Shown here in pieces: positions 15,620 to 22,767 of a stretch of 52,706 nucleotides of DNA (the first letter of the stretch is position 1; each line of letters starts with the position of its first letter). The position numbers were made by a program, and so were the translations under genes. Location: contig JAILRA010000040.1 in the NCBI GenBank assembly GCA_024698715.1, positions 1 through 52,706 of the forward strand. The letters run 5' to 3'. Below the pieces are notes generated by a model. It did not search any database, had not been told where the DNA came from, and saw only the letters and a list, made by a program, of their open reading frames with translations. The stretch is from Lachnospiraceae bacterium. GTDB taxonomy: Bacteria > Bacillota > Clostridia > Lachnospirales > Lachnospiraceae.

Positions 15620-16861
15620 ATGGATAATTCGGAATACAAAAAACAATTTCTTAATGCTATTAAAGGTAGTTTTATCGGTGGAGCAGCGGGAGATGCGCTT
15701 GGTTATTCAGTTGAGTTTAAAAGTGAGGAATTTATCTTTGATAAATACGGCGAAGATGGAATTACCGAATATGAAATTGATGTAAAGTCAGGCAAAGCAT
15801 TAATATCCGACGATACCCAAATGGCATTGTTTACAGCGAATGGAATTTTAATTGGAAAAACTAGGCTCCAAGAGAGGGGGATAGGCGCTAAAATCAGTCG
15901 CTATGTCAATCTTTCATATCTGGATTGGCTAAAAACGCAGAGTTTAAAATATGATATAGTCAAAGATATGACGAGAGGGTATACCAAAGAGGTTGTTTCA
16001 TGGCTATGCGATGTTCCGGAATTGTTTTCGTTGAGGGCGCCCGGGAATACTTGTTTATCGGGAATAAAACTTCATCAAAGATATCATGATATAGTGCAGA
16101 ATTATGAATTTAAATATGATTTGTCAGATGAAAAGTTTGATAAATATGTAGAACTTAGTAATGAGTATCTCAAATATCCTATAAACGACAGTAAAGGGTG
16201 TGGAGGTGTAATGCGAGTAGCGCCTTTGGCTATGGCATATGATGTTTATAAAGGCGAAATTGAGATTTTAAAAGAGGTTGATTTACAGGCGGCTGAAATA
16301 TCAGCTATTACTCACGGACATCCTCTTGGTTATATGCCTTCGGCGGTTTTAGTACATATAATAAATCGAATTATTTTTTGGAAAAATGATGTTCCTCTTA
16401 AAGATATTGTTATTGAAGCTAAAAATGCAGTTTCAGAAATATTTGAAGGTAATGAGTATTTAGAGGAGATGAATCGATTAATTGATTTAGCAATTAATCT
16501 TTCTGAAAATAATGACAGTGATTTAAACAATATTCACAAATTGGGAGAAGGATGGGTAGCAGAGGAGGCTCTTGCAATAGCTTTATACTGCAGTTTGAAA
16601 TACTCAAACGATTTTTCAAAAGCAATAATTGCCGCTGTAAACCATAAAGGCGATAGTGATTCTACTGGTGCAATTACCGGAAATATTGTCGGTGCTATTG
16701 TTGGATATGAGGCAATAGATAATAAATGGAAGACTAATCTGGAATTGTCGGATGTTATTTTGGAAATGGCAGAAGATATTTGTTTCCAGGATCCGAATAG
16801 TCCGGGTGAAATAATAGATGAAAAATGGGAAGCAAAATACTGGAAAGCAAAACGAAAATAA
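15620..16861 (+). CDS. ADP-ribosylglycohydrolase (DraG family)
   Basis: The 413-residue protein removes ADP-ribose from a modified target, using two Mg/Mn ions. Visible motifs are KGSFIGGAAGDALGYSVEF at the N-terminus, the metal ligands SDDTQM near residue 70, KGCGGVMRVAPLA, THGHPLGY, and the C-terminal metal motif GDSDSTGAITGNIVGA near 345. An insertion of about 60 residues follows the SDDTQM segment. I start at ATG 15620 with TTGAGG upstream. ADP-ribosylglycohydrolases occur both in toxin-antitoxin and RNA-repair contexts; its proximity to RtcB is suggestive only. Confidence 0.9.
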   Translation: MDNSEYKKQFLNAIKGSFIGGAAGDALGYSVEFKSEEFIFDKYGEDGITEYEIDVKSGKALISDDTQMALFTANGILIGKTRLQERGIGAKISRYVNLSYLDWLKTQSLKYDIVKDMTRGYTKEVVSWLCDVPELFSLRAPGNTCLSGIKLHQRYHDIVQNYEFKYDLSDEKFDKYVELSNEYLKYPINDSKGCGGVMRVAPLAMAYDVYKGEIEILKEVDLQAAEISAITHGHPLGYMPSAVLVHIINRIIFWKNDVPLKDIVIEAKNAVSEIFEGNEYLEEMNRLIDLAINLSENNDSDLNNIHKLGEGWVAEEALAIALYCSLKYSNDFSKAIIAAVNHKGDSDSTGAITGNIVGAIVGYEAIDNKWKTNLELSDVILEMAEDICFQDPNSPGEIIDEKWEAKYWKAKRK

Positions 16862-17186
16862 TTGATGGTAACTTCGTTTGTTTTTACAACCCAAAATGTC
16901 CCATATGATAAAATAAAAAAGGATTTGAGTTAATAATTCAGAAGAATATATATGTAAGGGTAGAGATGGTTACCTCAATCGAGGATAAATAATCTACCCT
17001 CCTAATTGAATATGTGTTGTTGTATTGTTCTATATATAACATCAAGATCATTGAAAACCGGTTCGGTTTATTTTCTTATACCTTTTAATTTTATACAGTA
17101 GTTTACAGTACTTTACGAGAACAATTTATGTTGTTGGTTTTGTTTTTGACGCTTTTGAGTGGACATAGATTTTGGAGGATTAAAAT
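16862..17186 (+). other. 325-bp intergenic region with a two-stem RNA-like inverted repeat
   Basis: The region holds no gene. An eight-pair perfect outer stem AGGGTAGA/TCTACCCT (16957-16964 with 16993-17000) encloses a hairpin CCTC-AATC-GAGG (16973-16984). It has no T run, so it is not a simple terminator, and matches no riboswitch I know. Closer to the next gene, TTTACAGTA-like direct repeats occur near 17100. The rest is plain AT-rich sequence. Confidence 0.4.
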
Positions 17187-17516
17187 ATGGAAATACCTGT
17201 AAAGTATTACTTGGGAAGAGAGATACTTGAATATACAATTGAAACAACAGATGGAGAATGGTTTTTTGTTGAAGCTTTTGATCATGTAACCGGATTGGTA
17301 GGTGAGGTTTTGCCGGTGTATTCTTTTGAAGAGTGTGAAAGACTCGGATTATCCTGGATTGATAGTCCTTGTGCGGTTATTCAGTATAATTGCAATCTAC
17401 AGATTAAGGTTGACGGCGGATTCGTTAAAGTGATAAACAAGGATAAACTGCTTCTTATGATACAAAGAAGATTTGTAAAGAGAATAGTGACAAAAATTGA
17501 TGATGTTGAGATATGA
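17187..17516 (+). CDS. Hypothetical protein, 109 aa
   Basis: The ATG has a TTGGAGGAT site. The product appears to be a compact beta-rich domain (MEIPVKYYLGREILEYTIET, then EWFFVEAFDHVTGLVGEVLP), with a basic C-terminal part (LLLMIQRRFVKRIV). No signal peptide or membrane helix. It is the first of a series of small proteins of low GC. No family recognised. Confidence 0.6.
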   Translation: MEIPVKYYLGREILEYTIETTDGEWFFVEAFDHVTGLVGEVLPVYSFEECERLGLSWIDSPCAVIQYNCNLQIKVDGGFVKVINKDKLLLMIQRRFVKRIVTKIDDVEI

Positions 17517-17662
17517 AATAATTAAAAATCATATAAAGGATTGAGTACTAATTTGAAAAGAAAAATATAAGGTCATAATTCGCCGGATATGTAATATATT
17601 TATTGATTGCTTTGATAAAAAATTATAAAAAGAGGGCTTAGAATTTTTGAAGGAGGTACATT

Positions 17663-17995
17663 ATGGATTGGTCAGATGATGAAAGATGGAATTCGGTATT
17701 GGAAGACGATTATTTTATTGATGCACAAATGATGGCACACAGCCGTCAGGAAGCGTTAGATCTTGTTGGAGACGATTCTTTCTATCCCGGATCGGATTCT
17801 TTGGAGGATGATGAAATAGATATATCCGGAGAATCTGAAGATTATTCTTTTGCAGGAAGTTGTTATCTTTCTGAAGATCAAACGGAGATGCTTAAAGAGG
17901 CAGGTTTGGATCCGGAAGAATTAGACTTGATGGATGACGACGAAATAAGAGAAGCTCTTGAAGATGCAGGATTGGATGCAGATTATTTTGAATAG
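17663..17995 (+). CDS. Highly acidic small protein, 110 aa
   Basis: It starts behind a perfect GAAGGAGGT. About a third of the residues are Asp or Glu. The C-terminus has two short helical motifs with a Leu-Asp pattern (MLKEAGLDPEELDLMDDDEI and REALEDAGLDADYFE), suggesting a binding or charge-mimic surface. No membrane segment. Very acidic small proteins in such islands can be DNA mimics or inhibitors, but nothing here proves that. It is 31 bases before the next small membrane protein gene. Confidence 0.6.
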   Translation: MDWSDDERWNSVLEDDYFIDAQMMAHSRQEALDLVGDDSFYPGSDSLEDDEIDISGESEDYSFAGSCYLSEDQTEMLKEAGLDPEELDLMDDDEIREALEDAGLDADYFE

Positions 17996-18026
17996 TGGAG
18001 ATTAAATCCTATAAGGAGACACTGCT

Positions 18027-18524
18027 ATGAAAGAAAATTTAAAAGCAATTTTGATGTTATCTGCGATTGTTATTATAGTACCTTTGAGTGTTGTAGTCTT
18101 AATATTTGATGCAGTAGAAAATTTCAAAGAAAGTCGATGTGAAGTTAGAGGATGCTATAAAAGAGCTGTGGATGGAAAGATTTATTGTTCTGAGCATCTT
18201 GAGAATCTATTTTATACTCTTTATGGCTCGGATAATAGCGATTCGTCATCATATTCGTCTTACAGGGATTCATATCAGCCCAAGACTTCGGGGAATAATT
18301 CTTACAGCAGCGGAAATAATAGTTCATCAAATAATAATTATTCAAAGAAGGAATCAAATACTTCGTCATATTCTCACAAAACATATGATGACTATCGAGA
18401 GTATGAAAGAGATTTAAGCTTTGATCCGGACGATTACGATGACCCTGATGAATATGCCGATGATGCTTGGGATGAGGATTTTGATGACTATGATGAAGCA
18501 TATGATTTTTGGGAGGACTATTGA
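18027..18524 (+). CDS. Single-pass membrane protein with Cys/His motif, Ser/Asn linker and acidic tail
   Basis: The 165-residue protein has one N-terminal membrane helix (AILMLSAIVIIVPLSVVVLI, about residues 7-27). It then has a possible metal site CEVRGCYKRAVDGKIYCSEH, a long Ser/Asn/Tyr linker and a C-terminal Asp/Tyr-rich tail. RBS AAGGAGA. It is followed by a strong terminator, so it ends the transcript begun near 17187 or 17663. No known family; the metal-site, linker and acidic-tail pattern recalls the EF-hand-like protein that follows. Confidence 0.6.
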   Translation: MKENLKAILMLSAIVIIVPLSVVVLIFDAVENFKESRCEVRGCYKRAVDGKIYCSEHLENLFYTLYGSDNSDSSSYSSYRDSYQPKTSGNNSYSSGNNSSSNNNYSKKESNTSSYSHKTYDDYREYERDLSFDPDDYDDPDEYADDAWDEDFDDYDEAYDFWEDY

Positions 18525-18544
18525 GTTCAAAGGTTAGGAAGATT

Positions 18545-18574
18545 AGAAGGATGAGGCAACTCATCCTTCTTTTT
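18545..18574 (+). terminator. Intrinsic terminator
   Basis: AGAAGGATGAG (18545-18555) and CTCATCCTTCT (18560-18570) form 11 perfect pairs with a GCAA loop, followed by TTTT. Confidence 0.9.
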
Positions 18575-18803
18575 GGCTAAGCCATGGATGTAATTTGGTA
18601 TATGTCTTTCATTTCGGAACAATTTAGCTCCGCTTAATTAAACGCTTAATTAAAGTCTCCAAAAGTGTTAATGGTAACTAAAGTTTCGGATATGTCGCAG
18701 TTATGGGACTCATCGTGTTATTTTCATTTGGTACAATGGTCATAAGTTAAAAAGGATTTTTATCGATATTGCAGAATAAATACATTAAGAAGGAGGTACT
18801 GTT

Positions 18804-19145
18804 ATGTGGGATTACAATGGAGATGGTGTGGTTGATTCATATGATGATGAAGCATATTGGGATGATGTATATTTTGAAGAACACAGAGATGATTATTCTC
18901 CGTATATTTTTAACTCGGGCTCTTCATCCTGTTCGTATTCTAAAGGGACTACTCAGAAGACAACATATAAAAAGAATAATTCTTCTAATAAAGGAGTAAG
19001 TCCTGCCTTTGGTATTCTTTATCTGACGCTGGCAATATGTTTGATAGTTCCGGGGATAGCCTGTCTTATGGTTTTTCCGCCACTTGGAGTATTACTTTTA
19101 TGGCCTATGTACAGGTTAATGGGTGGCAGGATGACACTTTTCTAA
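18804..19145 (+). CDS. EF-hand-like small membrane protein, 113 aa
   Basis: The start has AAGGAGGT upstream. The N-terminus DYNGDGVVDSYDDEAYWDD matches an EF-hand/dockerin-type calcium loop (D-x-N-x-D-G-x-V-D). A Ser/Lys linker follows, then one long or two short membrane helices (AFGILYLTLAICLIVPGIA, CLMVFPPLGVLLLWPMY). The acidic Ca-like site is at the terminus of a small membrane protein, an uncommon layout. Function unknown; calcium binding is inferred from the motif alone. Confidence 0.6.
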   Translation: MWDYNGDGVVDSYDDEAYWDDVYFEEHRDDYSPYIFNSGSSSCSYSKGTTQKTTYKKNNSSNKGVSPAFGILYLTLAICLIVPGIACLMVFPPLGVLLLWPMYRLMGGRMTLF

Positions 19146-19295
19146 AGACAGATGGGTTTTGGAATTATTTTTGTAGGAGGAGACTAAATTGCCACTTTAA
19201 CAGGGGCAACATCATTGATTCCGGAAGATTAGAATAAAATACATGAGAAGCCGGAAAACCGGAAGAATAAAAACGTTAAATTGGAGGGATTGCGT

Positions 19296-19835
19296 ATGAA
19301 CATTCAAAAACTGGAATGTCCAAACTGCCATGCAAGCCTGGATAATGATTATGGAAATGAGGGAATATTCTTTTGCAAATACTGTGGTCAGAAGATGATA
19401 GTTGAGGAATTGCAGAATGCTGAATATGACTTGAAAATCCGTAAAATGGAGATGGATCATGAGACTGCTAAGATAGCTATGGAACAAAAGAGCCAGAATA
19501 TGAAGTACGCTCATGAAAGAGAGAATAATATTATTCAGAATAAGAGAAACATAATTCTCTTTCTTCTAATGATTGGGATGCTTGTAATAATAATGGTATT
19601 CTCGTTTTTGATGACATCTTCATATGGTTCGGAACATAAAAAAAGAGTAAAAGAATTACAAAAAGTTGAGTCTGAAGTTCAAGAGGCAATAATAGCAGGT
19701 AATTATGATTTAGCTATGATAAAAGTTAATCAGTTGCGACTCGATGACGGATATTCTTCTTCGCAGACCGAAGCCTGGGATGCAAAGAGGGAAGACTATA
19801 TTGAACTCATAAATAAAAAGATGAATGAAGATTAA
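19296..19835 (+). CDS. Zinc-ribbon membrane protein, 179 aa
   Basis: I start at ATG 19296, seven bases after GGAGGGA. The N-terminal zinc ribbon has paired Cys motifs LECPNCHASL and FFCKYCGQKM. A charged coiled coil follows, then one membrane helix (IILFLLMIGMLVIIMVFSF, about residues 89-108), and an outer or cytoplasmic helical tail. The N-terminal ribbon layout is the same as that of the two TIR proteins at 40-44 kb, although the rest differs. Likely a membrane-tethered adaptor; function unknown. Confidence 0.65.
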   Translation: MNIQKLECPNCHASLDNDYGNEGIFFCKYCGQKMIVEELQNAEYDLKIRKMEMDHETAKIAMEQKSQNMKYAHERENNIIQNKRNIILFLLMIGMLVIIMVFSFLMTSSYGSEHKKRVKELQKVESEVQEAIIAGNYDLAMIKVNQLRLDDGYSSSQTEAWDAKREDYIELINKKMNED

Positions 19836-19921
19836 AGAGTGCATAATTGGGAATAAATTGGTTAAATATATTTCTTTCGAAAAAGTTTACATTTTGTTCA
19901 TATGTATTTTGTCCATAAACA

Positions 19922-19950
19922 TAGACATAATTCGCAGTGTCGAGTAAAAT
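19922..19950 (+). promoter_or_regulatory. Promoter of the riboswitch/GTPase operon
   Basis: TAGACA (19922-19927) and TAAAAT (19945-19950) are separated by 17 bases, each matching five of six consensus positions. The predicted start near 19957 lies just ahead of the riboswitch aptamer. Confidence 0.65.
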
Positions 19951-19959
19951 AATAAATGT

Positions 19960-20040
19960 AGTTTAATAAATCGGCAAAACCGTGGAAACGCGGCGACGCA
20001 ATGCTCCAGAGCCTGTAAAATGGTAGTCAGCTGTAATACT
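19960..20040 (+). ncRNA. c-di-GMP-I (GEMM-type) riboswitch aptamer
   Basis: The core matches the GEMM layout. GGCAAAACC is followed by a P2 stem CCGTG/CGCGG capped by a GAAA tetraloop (19980-19993). Then comes the diagnostic GACGCAATGC, a P3 region containing GAGCCTGTAAAA, and TGGTAG followed by CAGC. The GAAA tetraloop, the GACGCAA junction and the GGTAG segment are all in the expected order. P1 pairing is weak by eye. A terminator directly follows, the usual expression platform. The assignment is by motif recognition, without a covariance search. Confidence 0.72.
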
Positions 20041-20048
20041 TGAAGATT

Positions 20049-20096
20049 AAGGCACTTTCTATCTTGAAAAAGGTAGTGGGTGCCTTTTGTGATTTT
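20049..20096 (+). terminator. Terminator serving as riboswitch expression platform
   Basis: AAGGCAC (20049-20055) pairs with GTGCCTT (20080-20086), and CTATC (20059-20063) with GGTAG (20072-20076), ending in T-rich sequence. It lies between the aptamer and the first gene, so transcription of the GTPase operon depends on read-through. Confidence 0.7.
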
Positions 20097-20107
20097 TATG
20101 AGGGCAT

Positions 20108-20323
20108 ATGAATAGTAATTATATTACGGCAAAAGACTATGCCGAAAAATACAATCTTCATCCAAGGACGGTGCAAATCTGGTGTGCGGAAGGAAGAATA
20201 GAAGGAACTTTTAAATTCGGAAAAGCTTGGGCAATTCCGGATAAGTCACCAAGACCGAAAGATCATCGGTATAAGAATGGTGATTGGGTTGGGTATAGAA
20301 AACGGAACAAAGATAATAAGTAA
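20108..20323 (+). CDS. Small helix-turn-helix (excisionase/MerR-like) protein, 71 aa
   Basis: The sequence ITAKDYAEKYNLHPRTVQIW followed by AEGRIEGTFKFGKAWAIPD is a typical MerR-type or excisionase winged helix, with the W-I-P strand at the end of the wing. A basic C-terminus follows. It is the first gene after the riboswitch and 11 bases ahead of the GTPase gene. There is no integrase nearby, so it is more likely an operon-specific regulator than a phage excisionase. Confidence 0.75.
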   Translation: MNSNYITAKDYAEKYNLHPRTVQIWCAEGRIEGTFKFGKAWAIPDKSPRPKDHRYKNGDWVGYRKRNKDNK

Positions 20324-20334
20324 GGAGACCATCT

Positions 20335-22767
20335 ATGAATAATTTCAAAATAATACCTGAGGTAATATACTTTGCAACGCATATAGCAATAGCGGATAAT
20401 CGTCTCTTCGATAAAGAATGGTATTTACTTGAAGAGCTGATGTCGGAATACAAATTTGATGATCAGGTTCGGGAAAATGTTCTGGGAATTGTTTTAGACA
20501 GATCAGACAAGATAACATTAGAGAGAGTTATAGAGGAGTTGGTATATTGCCCATATGAAGCGAGAGTTTCAGCTTTAGCCTTGGGATTACAGATAGCCTA
20601 TGAAGACGGAAATATGGGTGAAAAGGAATCTGTAATATTTCAAACACTTAGGACACGACTTCATATAGACAAAAAACAGTATGATACGCTTTGCCAACAG
20701 GCTGAAAAAACGGTCAGAGAAAATAATAGAAATGATATTGGAGAGAATCTTCTCATAAAGGGTAAATCATTAGATGAAAGATACGAAAACTGCCTTTTTT
20801 CTGCAGAAATCTATTCGGATGTTGTAAAAGAAATGTCGAAAATCGCAAAAGAAGACATAAAATATGCAAGCAGTAAAGTTGAAGGAATTGCGGAATCATA
20901 TCGAGTATATCCGACTTTGTTAAAAAAGCAGATAGATGATGCTCTTAAAAACGAGAGACGTTTAAACAATTCAGATGAAAAGAAACAGTTGGAGGATTTC
21001 TTTCAGCAACTTTTAACGACGATTGACTCTTCTTTGGAAAAATCCAATGAAAACATGGAAATTCTTAAAGATAGACAGGCATCGGCGTCAGATTCGTATA
21101 CTATATCGTTTATGGGCAGAACTAAAGCCGGTAAGAGTACCCTCCATTCGGTTCTTCTTGGAGGTTTAAACGGAGATTTTATCGGAAAAGGGTCTGAAAG
21201 AACTACCAGATATAATTATGTATATGATTTTCAGGGTATGAGAATTATTGATACACCGGGGATAGGTGCTCCGGGAGGAAAGAGTGATACTGAAATTGCT
21301 TCTGAAGTAGCAGATGAAAGTGATTTGATTTGCTATGTAGTTACTTCAGACAGTATTCAGGAAACAGAGTTTAATTTCTTAAAGAAACTTAAGGATAAAA
21401 ATAAACCTGTTTTAATAATGTTAAATAAAAAAGATAACATAAAGAGAAGTGAGAAGAAACTTCAAAGATTTTTAGATAATCCACTCGAGTGGTTTGAAAG
21501 CGATGGAGAAGATTCAATTCAAGGCCATATTAACCGAATCAACACGTATGTTGCTATGAATCATGATTTTCACAACTTCAGTATAGTTCCGGTACATTTG
21601 CTTGCTGCAAAAATGGCTATTCAGGAAACGGATGCTGAAAAAAAGGAAAAATTATTTGAAGGTTCAAGGATAAATGTATTTCTGAATACTTTAAGAGAGA
21701 TGGTTAGCAGTTCTGGGCTTATTCAAAGATCCCAAACCATATATAACAGTGCTGTTTATTATCTTTATGATGACAGCAAGGTGACCAAAGAAAAAATAGA
21801 AGCTCTGGAGGCTTTAAAGAATGAAATAGAAAAGAACGGAAAACGAAGTCTTCAAGTTATTAAAGATTATAAACAGAAAAAAAGGGATGAATTAATAACA
21901 TCCTATAATTCAACGTTTAATTCATTCTTAAAAGAGGATGTCAGGAAATTTGCAGATAATCATTACAATATCGATAAAAAAGAATTAGATAAAGAATGGA
22001 AAAATTTCCTGGATCAAAAAGAACTTGAAAGAAGAATTGAAATATCCTATTCAAGAGCATGGGAACAATACACACAGAAAGTTGAAGATGTCCTCGAAGA
22101 AGTTGAAGAAGATATGAACTTTAATATGGAATTTGGAACTTTGTCGAATGTAAAAATTCAAAAAGTTGTAGATGTAAAATTTGCACTTAATATGAGCAGT
22201 GCTCTGCTTGGAATTTTGAGTCTGATTTTTACTGCACTTAATCCGATAGTTGGAATTGTTTTTTTGGGTGTATCATTTGGAACAGCATTGACGGCTGTAT
22301 TTATGAAATCCAAAGCTAAAAAGATTGCCAAGGCTCAAGAGGATATGTATGAAGATTTGGTTGAAAATGTCGAAACTGTCAGAAAGAAGAATTTAGAGGA
22401 TTTGCTTAAAAAGTATGACAGTGGGGCAGATGCAATAGAGAAACAGATTTCTTCATATAATGAGGCGATAATAAACGCTTTGGATAAGATAAACCGTAGT
22501 TTGGATGATCTTGTATTCAGACTTGATGAAACAAAAATGGATCTGAATAATGCTTTCGGTGCGAGAATAGCTAATTATATGACTGGAAAAAATATATATA
22601 TTATTAATGATAATAAGACAATGCACCCGCTTAGCGTTGAAAGAGATTTTGGAAAATATATATTGTTGAGAGATTCACAGTTGTACAGTGAACCTATTAA
22701 AGTAACAAAAGAAACAATTGGTGATATTCTTCAGGAAAAACTGTATGTAAATGAGGAGGTTAAGTGA
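20335..22767 (+). CDS. Dynamin-like GTPase with TerB-like N-terminal domain
   Basis: The 810-residue protein has an N-terminal helical TerB-like domain (about 1-125, with IAIADNRLFDKEWYLLEELM and YEDGNMGEKESVIF). The GTPase domain has P-loop GRTKAGKST (about 261-269), switch II DTPGIGAPGG (306 on) and NKKD (364-367). Long coiled coils follow, and a hydrophobic hairpin (about 618-665, SSALLGILSLIFTALNPIVG) can enter membranes, as in bacterial dynamin-like proteins. It is translationally coupled to a second GTPase. Paired dynamin-like GTPases are known as LeoABC and as the Eleos anti-phage system. That match is inferred; the TerB-like fusion is unusual to me. Confidence 0.82.
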   Translation: MNNFKIIPEVIYFATHIAIADNRLFDKEWYLLEELMSEYKFDDQVRENVLGIVLDRSDKITLERVIEELVYCPYEARVSALALGLQIAYEDGNMGEKESVIFQTLRTRLHIDKKQYDTLCQQAEKTVRENNRNDIGENLLIKGKSLDERYENCLFSAEIYSDVVKEMSKIAKEDIKYASSKVEGIAESYRVYPTLLKKQIDDALKNERRLNNSDEKKQLEDFFQQLLTTIDSSLEKSNENMEILKDRQASASDSYTISFMGRTKAGKSTLHSVLLGGLNGDFIGKGSERTTRYNYVYDFQGMRIIDTPGIGAPGGKSDTEIASEVADESDLICYVVTSDSIQETEFNFLKKLKDKNKPVLIMLNKKDNIKRSEKKLQRFLDNPLEWFESDGEDSIQGHINRINTYVAMNHDFHNFSIVPVHLLAAKMAIQETDAEKKEKLFEGSRINVFLNTLREMVSSSGLIQRSQTIYNSAVYYLYDDSKVTKEKIEALEALKNEIEKNGKRSLQVIKDYKQKKRDELITSYNSTFNSFLKEDVRKFADNHYNIDKKELDKEWKNFLDQKELERRIEISYSRAWEQYTQKVEDVLEEVEEDMNFNMEFGTLSNVKIQKVVDVKFALNMSSALLGILSLIFTALNPIVGIVFLGVSFGTALTAVFMKSKAKKIAKAQEDMYEDLVENVETVRKKNLEDLLKKYDSGADAIEKQISSYNEAIINALDKINRSLDDLVFRLDETKMDLNNAFGARIANYMTGKNIYIINDNKTMHPLSVERDFGKYILLRDSQLYSEPIKVTKETIGDILQEKLYVNEEVK

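Noticed and set aside
16957..17000. Known riboswitch class
   Set aside because: The fold does not contain the conserved core of any riboswitch I can recall; left as an unknown structured element.
20108..20323. Phage or integrative-element excisionase
   Set aside because: The HTH type fits, but there is no integrase, att site or other mobile gene nearby; it lies in the GTPase operon.
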